This document shows positions 57,690 to 64,000 of a DNA stretch of 64,000 nucleotides, piece after piece (positions within the stretch are counted from its first letter, which is position 1; every line of letters starts with the position of its first letter). Where the stretch lies: assembly GCF_033958435.1 (NCBI RefSeq), contig NC_134137.1, forward strand, positions 250,216,501-250,280,500, read 5' to 3'. The translations under genes and the position numbers were made by a program. Under the pieces are notes generated by a model. It was given only the letters and a program-made list of their open reading frames with translations. It was not told where the DNA came from and searched no databases. Source of the DNA: Carettochelys insculpta (lineage: Eukaryota > Chordata > Testudines > Carettochelyidae).

Positions 57690-59528
57690 ATTTTGACTTG
57701 CTGGTCTGCAGCATTGTTCTAATGAGTCCTCTGTTCTCTCTAGTTCCTCTGTTTGGGGACAGGCTTGTCTCCTGTCATGGTGGTTGGGGCTTGATCACCA
57801 CTAAGAGCTGGATTCTAAGCACTGTCAGATCGGGCTATGACAGCTACTTCCTTCTAATCCTTCTTTTCCAGCCTCCTTTCCCGTCTCTCATCAGGGTCTC
57901 TTCTCTTGAGTTACTGTTCCCAAACCATGATTGCTCTTTACTGGCTTTGGGAACAGTGGAGGAGGTTCCACTGGAACATCAGGGTCACAGCTTCTATTCC
58001 AGGTACTTTCAGGTACCCAGATCCCAAGGGAATGATTGGACCCATTCTCAACATTCACAACCTCAATAGACATATCGAGTACATGAGGTTGTGAATGATG
58101 GATTCTGTTGACTGCTCTTCCCATGTTGTATGGAAACAATGGATTTGCTGCTTTGGCCCCTCATGTTGTTTCTTCATGCAGTGATTTTCTGGGACCACAG
58201 AAAATTCCTTCGATTCGTTGTGGTGGAGTATCATTTTCCATACACACTGCTTCCATTTGGCCTCTCTTCTAGTGTCTGGGTTTTTTTTTACTAAATGCCC
58301 ATCATTTTGATAGTATAGCTCAGGAAGAAATAAATCCACATCTTTCCATATCTGTATGAGGGGTTCCTGAGGGGCAGGTTCAAGAGAGGAAGTTCTTGTG
58401 CATCTTGACACTTCACTGCATTTGGTCAGCCGTTTGGGTGCCATTCTAAATAAATGGGAGTGAAGATTGACTTGAACTCAGAAAATTAAGTACATTGGGG
58501 AGCTAATAGAGTCTACAATTTTGAAAGTGTTTATTCAACCCAACCATTTTCAGATAACTCACCACCTTTGCCACAATCTGCAGCCTCAGCCTTCCAAGAC
58601 ATTTCAGATGTGCCCAAGGGCTGTTGGACGATATGTCCACTAACATGAAAGTGGTCCAATTTGCAAGGCTGCATCTTTTCCCTCACCAATATGGCTCAGA
58701 AGGATTTACTGGAAGACTCTCCATCCTCTGGACAGATTCCTCAACTGGTCCTGGACTCCTTGCAGTGGTGGATGTTTCCTGAGAACATTTGCTGTCACTG
58801 ATGCCTCCCTGATGCGTTGGGGACCCCACCTGGGGTATCTGAAAGTCCAAGGTCTGTGGTCTGAGCAGGAGTCCACACTGCACATCAATCAACATGCTGT
58901 AGTTTTGGACATTTTACAATACATATAATGCTTTGCCTGGCCATATCAGGGGCTAAGTGGTTCACATTCTTACCAGCAATACCACTTAGATGCGAAAGAG
59001 CCAGAAGGAGCATGCTTCAGGATGGTCTGCCCAGAGGAAATCCGATTATGGCAGTTCTGCATCAAGGAGAACATTCCTCCGATAGCTGACCTGTTGCTGG
59101 TGTCCAGAAACATCTTGCAGGTCATTTCAGCAGTAATTTTAAGTGATCTCTGAAGGCAAGCCTCCTCTGGGTTGTCTTCACAGCTGGTGGCATCCTGACG
59201 ATTGACCCTTTTGCTTTGAGGGACACAGAAATGCCATCTGTTCTGCTCTTGAGGGGGCTTCAGTCTAGGTTTTTGGTTCCATGTTTTCCATCTCAGCGGG
59301 CATTCCACTCTGTAGCATACCTTTCTCCCAATCATCCCCCAGGTCATCTGCAAGCTGAAGGTGGATTGGGCCAAGCTCATTCTCATTGAGACATCCAGTC
59401 TTGTCCCTTTGTACTTTTATGTCAGAAACCCACATTGCTGGTAGCAATAACATCCACAAGGAGAGTGTGAATTGCAAGCTCTGAAGACCGAGATTCCTTA
59501 CGTACAATTCTCAAAAGGCAAAGTGACT
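57690..59528 (+). pseudogene. DIRS-type retroelement relic: RT and RNase H part
   Basis: Degraded frames on the + strand follow DIRS reverse transcriptase order. GGWGLITTKSWILSTVRSGY (57770-57840) is followed by LPFGLSSSVWVF (near 58255). Next come the RNase H start TDASLMRWGPHLGYLKVQGL (58800-58860) and LHINQHAVVLDIL. A later block contains KCHLFCS, FWFHVFHLSGHSTL and FLPIIPQVICKLKVDWAKLI. Many stops and frameshifts are present. DIRS elements use a tyrosine recombinase rather than an integrase. The element resumes after a MITE insertion at about 60225. Confidence 0.75.
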
Positions 59529-59530
59529 TT

Positions 59531-60224
59531 AGCTGCGTCTACACGTGCACGCTACTTCGAAGTAGCGGCACTAACTTCGAAATAGCGCCCGTCACGTCTA
59601 CACGCGTCGGGCGCTATTTCGAAGTTGAAATCGACGTTAGGCGGCGAGACGTCGAAGTCGCTAACCCCATGAGGGGATGGGAATAGCGCCCTACTTCGAC
59701 GTTCAACATCGAAGTAGGGACGTGTAGACGATCCGCGTCCCGCAACATCGAAATAGCGGGGTCCTCCATGGCGGCCATCAGCTGGGGGGTTGAGAGATAC
59801 TCTCTCTCCAGCCCTTGCGGGGCTCTGTGGTCATCGTGGGCAGCAGCCCTTAGCCCAGGGCTTCTGGCTGCTGCTGCTGCAGCTGGGGGTCCGTGCTGCA
59901 TATACAGTTGGCTCTGTGTATCTTGCACTGTTTAATGAAAGTGTGTCTGGGAGGGGCCCTTTAAGGGAGCGACTTGCTGTTGAGTCCGCCCCGTGACCCT
60001 GTCTGCAGCTGTGCCTGGCTCCCTTATTTCGATGTGTGCTACTTTGGCGTGTAGACGTTCCCTCTCTGTGCCTATTTCGATGTTGGGCTGAGCAACGTCG
60101 AAGTTGAACATCGACGTTGCCAGCCCTGGAGGACGTGTAGACGTTATTCATCGAAATAGCCTATTTCGATGTCGCAACATCGAAATAAGCTATTTCGAAG
60201 TTGGGTGCACGTGTAGACGTAGCC
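59531..60224. mobile_element. Harbinger internal-deletion derivative (MITE), copy 2, inside the DIRS relic
   Basis: Starts AGCTGCGTCTACACGTGCAC and ends GTGCACGTGTAGACGTAGCC, with dense TTCGAAGT/TTTCGATGT repeats near both ends. The interior (GGCTTCTGGCTGCTGCTGCT, GTGTGTCTGGGAGGGGCCCT, TTAAGGGAGCGACTTGCTG) matches 39516-40067 and 11780-11930. Left flank CTTTA and right flank TTTATG both contain TTA within 1-2 nt of the ends, in keeping with a TTA target duplication. Confidence 0.85.
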
Positions 60225-61115
60225 TTTATGACCAGGGCTCAAATTTTTGTCAGAAGTGGTTGCTTGGTTTAATTTGAGTCAGGTGGTGTATTTACTAGCA
60301 TTCTTTCCTAAGCTGCATTCATCTCCGGAGGAGCCACAGCGATGTCCAGTCTTCTATCAGGACAGAACTAAACCATTCTATGCTTTGCCTCACCTGCTTT
60401 TGTCTTATGCAGCTTGTGCAAAGGCTTAAGATGGTGTCCTCACAGATGACCTTTAAAGGAATAACATCCTCTATGCCCTAATAAATCCATTAGTCTCTAA
60501 GGTGCTGTAGGACTCATATCCTGTATCAAGTCTGCATGTGAAATAGCTTCAGCAAAGTCTCCTCAGCAGGTCATTTTATGGGAGCTCAAGCAGTGCCAAT
60601 ACTGTTCCTCAGTAAGATCCCAATATTGGACATTTGCAGAGCTGCTAGATGGTCATCCATCCATATATTTATTAACCCCTGTGCCAATACTGCATCTTCC
60701 AGGATGGAGGAATGTTTCAGTAGGATGCTTCTGCAGCCCTTGTTTAAGTGACTCTGAGCTCTGCTTTCTGTTGGAGAGGGGTTAGTGCTTGTGACTCACC
60801 TTTTGTGGAATACATGGCAACATGTATTTGAAGAAGCAGCAGCTGCTTGCTCTAATTGTGGTTCTTCAAGATGTGATGTAGATGTCTATTCCACCAGCCC
60901 CCACTCTGCACTGGAGTCTTGTCTCAAGGCATTCAGAGTGAAGGAACTGAGAGGATTTGCTGTGGCGCAATCTCTTGTAGCCCAAGGGAGCCTGGTACAG
61001 CCATGAAACACTAATGCCACCCTTCTGTGGCAAAATTCTCTGGCTGTGGTGCTCAGAGCATGAACACACCTACGTGGAATACATGGCTTCAACATACCCT
61101 GAAGAACCACAGTTA
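60225..61115 (+). pseudogene. DIRS-type relic, recombinase end and 3' terminal region
   Basis: Continues the 57690 element. YQDRTKPFYALPHLLLSY (near 60350) and GHLQSC, then IHPYI, PLCQYCIFQ (near 60630-60700) fit the tyrosine-recombinase part of reptile DIRS elements. From 60800, GTGGAATACATGGCAACATG and later GTGGAATACATGGCTTCAAC, TGAAGAACCACAGTTACTCT form a repeated terminal motif. A 37-bp Penelope-like scrap lies at 60478-60514. Confidence 0.6.
60478..60514 (+). mobile_element. Penelope-like scrap
   Basis: TAATAAATCCATTAGTCTCT, AAGGTGCTGTAGGACT matches the sense Penelope-like terminal motif. Confidence 0.55.
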
Positions 61116-62579
61116 CTCTCTTGTCTGAAAAATTTTGATGTACTCCGCAGTAGATAGCCTAGTTTGGGTGTTTTTCCAACTAACAAATTGTCGTCTGCCT
61201 ATAACTCTGCTCAGATGTTGTCAAAAGCATTTTGCAGCCTGGCCAATGCAAGGAAGTTGTGGTGTCCTTTCCTGTACCTAATAAAAAGGGAACCTAGATG
61301 TTTGGTGGGATCTAGCGACATTGTGTGTTTTGATGTAGGTGTATGACTTAATGCAAAATGTTTGGCTTTTAAAACAGCAAAATGAGTATTGTGCCATTTT
61401 TATTCGAAGAACAGAAGGCATGGTCCCCTTTGGTGCTATCACTATGGAAATTTGTTTGAGGGAAACTGCATTTTCCACCTCAGGCAGGATATTTCAGTAT
61501 AGTACTCTCTGGGTGTATCAATCCGACTAGAAGCACGTTCTTTTGTGTGACTTGGTAAATGAGCCTTATGGTGGAACATCAGAATAAACAGAATGGCTCA
61601 AGCCCAAGGATGAGCGAGTCCAATATCTTGTCTCTGAGAGTGGCTAGCACAGTTTTAGAGAGAGGTATAAGCACATGGGAAAGCCTGTCCCCCGGGGAAA
61701 ACTGTTTTTCCTACTCCAGGATGGAAACTTTGTTTAAACTTTGAGTACACCTCTTTCTGCCTGTGCTGGGTTTGCCAAAAGCCTGTAGTCCTTACTTAGA
61801 CAAAACTCAGTGGGAAAGGAGGACAGTACCTTGGGAAGTTCAGTTCTCTTGTTGGCAGTAGCAGCTGAGAGTACTTGCACTTCTCAGGAATATGCCTAAA
61901 ACAAGACCTGCAGGAACTGACAATTTTCTCATAAATATGCTTTTGTATTTTGCTTGCAGAATGGAATTCTCATTCAACATGTCAGAAAACAAATCACAGG
62001 CATTATCTCCAAATTCATCATTAGTTTTGCAACATTTTTAAGGAGGCTAGTACCCTAATGCCATAAACATGTTTATAATATTTAGCTTACACACCTCAAC
62101 TAGTGAGGTATCCATGGTAACTGTCTCGCCTATACGTGGTACTCTAGTCTGCCTTCCCACACAGGTCAGTGTGCACACATTCATACTGACTCAGTTTATT
62201 GTGCCTTCCACATCAGGCAATTTTAACAAGGAGCTGGCTCCACATTAACACACACAATTTCATATTTAATTAGCAGCTTGAGCTTCTCCATTTTGCTAGC
62301 AAATGTAACATGCAAAGCCTGCCATTGTAAATACATCTGTTGCCCAGATCCACTCAAATTAACCACAAGACTGTGCTGTAAATGTTATTAAGGCCTGACT
62401 GCAAGGCAATTCAAATGTAAAGCTGCTAGTGTGACATTAAAGAACTTCCTAGGCGTTTCAAAGTGAACTTTAGAATAGCAGCACTTCTGATAGGATCTGG
62501 CTCTGAGTGGTGTTGTGTCTCCCAGTTCTTCTTGACTTCACTGGGAACTGAAGGAGCTTTACTCATTCAGTGTGATGCC

Positions 62580-63330
62580 CTACAGTAGAGGCAGGCAAGG
62601 TACGTTGTCCCAGGGGCTGGATCCTGGTTCCCAAACCTTTTGGTCCAGCCTGTGGTCCCTTGCACTGGGACCCCGAGGAAGGCTCTCTGCCTGCTGCAGC
62701 TTGAAGCTGCTCAAAATGGCTGGTGAAAACTGGCCACTGGGAGCTGTGATGACTGGGCTAGGGGTGGGGGCAGTGCATGAAGTTCCCCTCCCACAAGTGT
62801 CTCAGGGTTCAGAGAGGCACGTGCAGGGAGAAGCCAACTGCTTGGAGCAGCCTGGTGCAGCCTGGTGCTGCAGCAGGTAGGGAGCCTGTCTTGGGTCCTG
62901 CTGGGCTTTTGGTCAGGAGCTGCCTAGGTAAGTCCTGCCCAGCCAGATCCTGTCTCTGACACAGAGCCTCTCCTTTCCCCCAGTCCCTTTGCACCCTGCC
63001 TGATTCCTCTGTCCAAGGTCACAACTCCCTCCCAGATCCTGCACCTGCTCCTGTGCACCTCCCCCAGGCCAGAATCTTCTCCTGCACTCCAATCCCTCCT
63101 GGTTCCTGCACCCCAATCTCCTGCCCCAGGTCACAACCCCTCCCTTCACCTAGACCCCCTCCTGGAGACCCCACACTCTCTTGCACCTCAGTCCCCTATT
63201 CTGAGCTCCCTTACACATCCAACCTCCATCCCAGACCTTGCCCCCTGTAGAAAAGAGCAGCCCTTGACCACTCACCAAAATCTTGGAGTGTCCCCAAACC
63301 ATCAAAAATTATTGCCCACCCTACCCTAGT
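62580..63330. mobile_element. Probable hAT-like element with GGGTGGGCAATAAT end
   Basis: The left end AGTAGAGGCAGGCAAGGTAC and the reverse complement of the right end, GGTAGGGTGGGCAATAATTT, resemble the ends at 31528-31850. The interior has CCACTGGGAGCTGTGATGAC and a long CCxxxCTCC-rich run (62980-63240). Fit is moderate only. Confidence 0.4.
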
Positions 63331-63382
63331 GTCTTGCCTACATACGCAGTTTGTGTTTCCTTACCAATCATTGCTGGGGGAC

Positions 63383-63385
<3 letters not shown>

Positions 63386-63436
<51 letters not shown>

Positions 63437-63465
63437 CATTCTGCTCAGCAGGAGCCTTTTGCCTG

Positions 63466-63502
<37 letters not shown>

Positions 63503-63531
63503 CATTCTGCTCAGCAGGAGCCTTTTGCCTG
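63386..63531 (+). repeat. Duplicated (GT)n microsatellite plus 39-bp unit
   Basis: (GT)20 at 63386-63426 is followed by a 39-bp unit (63427-63465) starting AAACTGTCCCCATTCTGCTC. Then comes (GT)13 at 63466-63492 and an identical copy of the 39-bp unit at 63493-63531. The mirrored open frames are repeat readings. Confidence 0.93.
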
Positions 63532-63779
63532 GTGTCAGCAATGTTCATCGGTAGTCTCCAGGCCTGCATAACATTGGAATGCCACATCTGGGTCTTTTCT
63601 ACATTTCCAGTCTTCTCTAATCTCCAGCCAATCCCCTAGTCCTCCATCGGTCTTTTCCATCTGCTCTGGGCTGCTCTGTAAGTTCATTCCTCTTATCTCC
63701 CCCCTCCCCCACCTCCACCCATTTCTGAAAGACACACTGAGAATGGGATGCCATGTTCCTTGTTAGCTGACTGCTTGGG

Positions 63780-63930
63780 TGGCTGCCCAGTAGAGAGTCC
63801 GGTGCTGCTCAGCTGATTAGCAGAGTGCCCACAGTAGCCCAGAGTGGGCAGCATGTGTTTCTATTGGTGGTGCATGACCCCATATGCTTCAGTGCACATA
63901 ACAATATTTATTCTGCCCATGAATGGGGAA
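63780..63930 (-). repeat. Dispersed repeat with TATGTGC motif (copy 3, inverted)
   Basis: GCTGCCCAGTAGAGAGTCCG, GATTAGCAGAGTGCCCACAG, GGCAGCATGTGTTTCTATTG and AGTGCACATAACAATATTTA are the reverse complement of 35125-35310 with minor changes. Confidence 0.7.
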
Positions 63931-64000
63931 AAAAATGAAGGGAATCCTGATGAGGAGCTGTGTGCAAAGGGGAATGTTTGCTGGTCAGTTTAAAATACAG

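Larger units (their letters stand above)
1..64000 (+). other. ITPR2: ITPR2 locus, central exons and introns (partial gene)
   Basis: The whole window appears to lie inside one + strand gene. Six exons with canonical AG/GT borders give 273 consecutive codons of an IP3 receptor. The segment corresponds to roughly residues 1400-1700 of a protein of about 2700, in the cytosolic helical solenoid between the N-terminal ligand-binding region and the C-terminal channel. Paralogue choice rests on ITPR2-type wording such as [19 protein letters not shown] and GIAIPVDLDSQVNTLFMKSH. At the same places ITPR1 reads QPVFVQLLQGVFRVYHCNW, and ITPR3 diverges much more. IP3 receptors are tetrameric ER calcium-release channels. 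Introns here run from 614 bp to more than 33 kb. Neither the promoter nor the 3' end is in the window. Confidence 0.93.
30563..64000 (+). other. ITPR2 intron after exon F (at least 33.4 kb, end not reached)
   Basis: No further ITPR2 exon was recognised. A small or diverged exon could have been missed, because the next part of the protein is a variable linker. The mobile elements are listed separately. Stretches with nothing convincing include 32120-35115, 35860-37240, 38410-39510, 40270-41205, 42405-44385, 46765-49100, 49275-55075, 56030-57680 and 61120-62570. Open frames there, such as 32758-33177, 50621-51124 and 53577-54116, match no family I recognise. Confidence 0.7.

Noticed and set aside
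63283..63639. 118-codon frame with CVCVCV runs
   Set aside because: Translation of the GT microsatellite and its duplicate.
1..64000. Bacterial-style systems, CRISPR arrays, operons
   Set aside because: Spliced ITPR2 exons and vertebrate repeats throughout; no regular short-spacer repeats or ribosome-binding-site-led gene runs.

Overview
This is vertebrate nuclear DNA from the middle of one large gene. Six exons, all on the + strand, encode consecutive pieces of the central region of the type 2 inositol 1,4,5-trisphosphate receptor (ITPR2). They lie at 5397-5522, 13108-13236, 13851-13971, 26196-26386, 28333-28475 and 30454-30562. Joined, they are 819 nt (273 codons) with matching splice phases and no stop. 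Nothing before 5397 or after 30562 was recognised as ITPR2, so the outer introns are at least 5.4 kb and 33.4 kb.

Everything else is intron, much of it old mobile elements. The mix points to a non-avian reptile, most likely a turtle: CR1 LINEs, a DIRS-type retroelement relic, a Ty3/Gypsy fragment, Penelope-like repeats in inverted pairs, PIF/Harbinger transposons with many foldback derivatives ending in (G)GCTxxGTCTACACTA-type inverted repeats, and several families that look hAT-derived. The species cannot be fixed from the sequence alone.

Layout. 1-5.4 kb: Gypsy relic, pyrimidine-rich tract, foldback MITE, and a CR1 split by a GC-rich insert with a 10-bp target duplication. 5.5-13.1 kb: a nearly complete but dead Harbinger element (9.26-12.16 kb) with both genes recognisable and a transposase intron. 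It carries a second copy of a 157-bp stretch of the same host intron. 14-26 kb: CR1, Penelope pair, hAT-like copies, two abutting MITEs and a large palindrome. 26.9-28 kb: 5' part of a second Harbinger. 29-32 kb: three Penelope inverted pairs. 35-46 kb: hAT-like elements, a Harbinger deletion derivative, a MITE with exact TAA duplications, and a Penelope copy with a hammerhead-ribozyme-like core. 57.7-61.1 kb: DIRS relic split by a Harbinger derivative. The last kilobase has a duplicated GT microsatellite.

The only host function visible is ITPR2, the endoplasmic-reticulum calcium-release channel. I see no bacterial-style operon, CRISPR array, tRNA or rRNA. The best leads are the hammerhead-like cores in the Penelope repeats, the captured 157-bp segment at the apex of a Harbinger palindrome, the layered transposon chronology, and an intronic cluster of CRE and CCAAT motifs.
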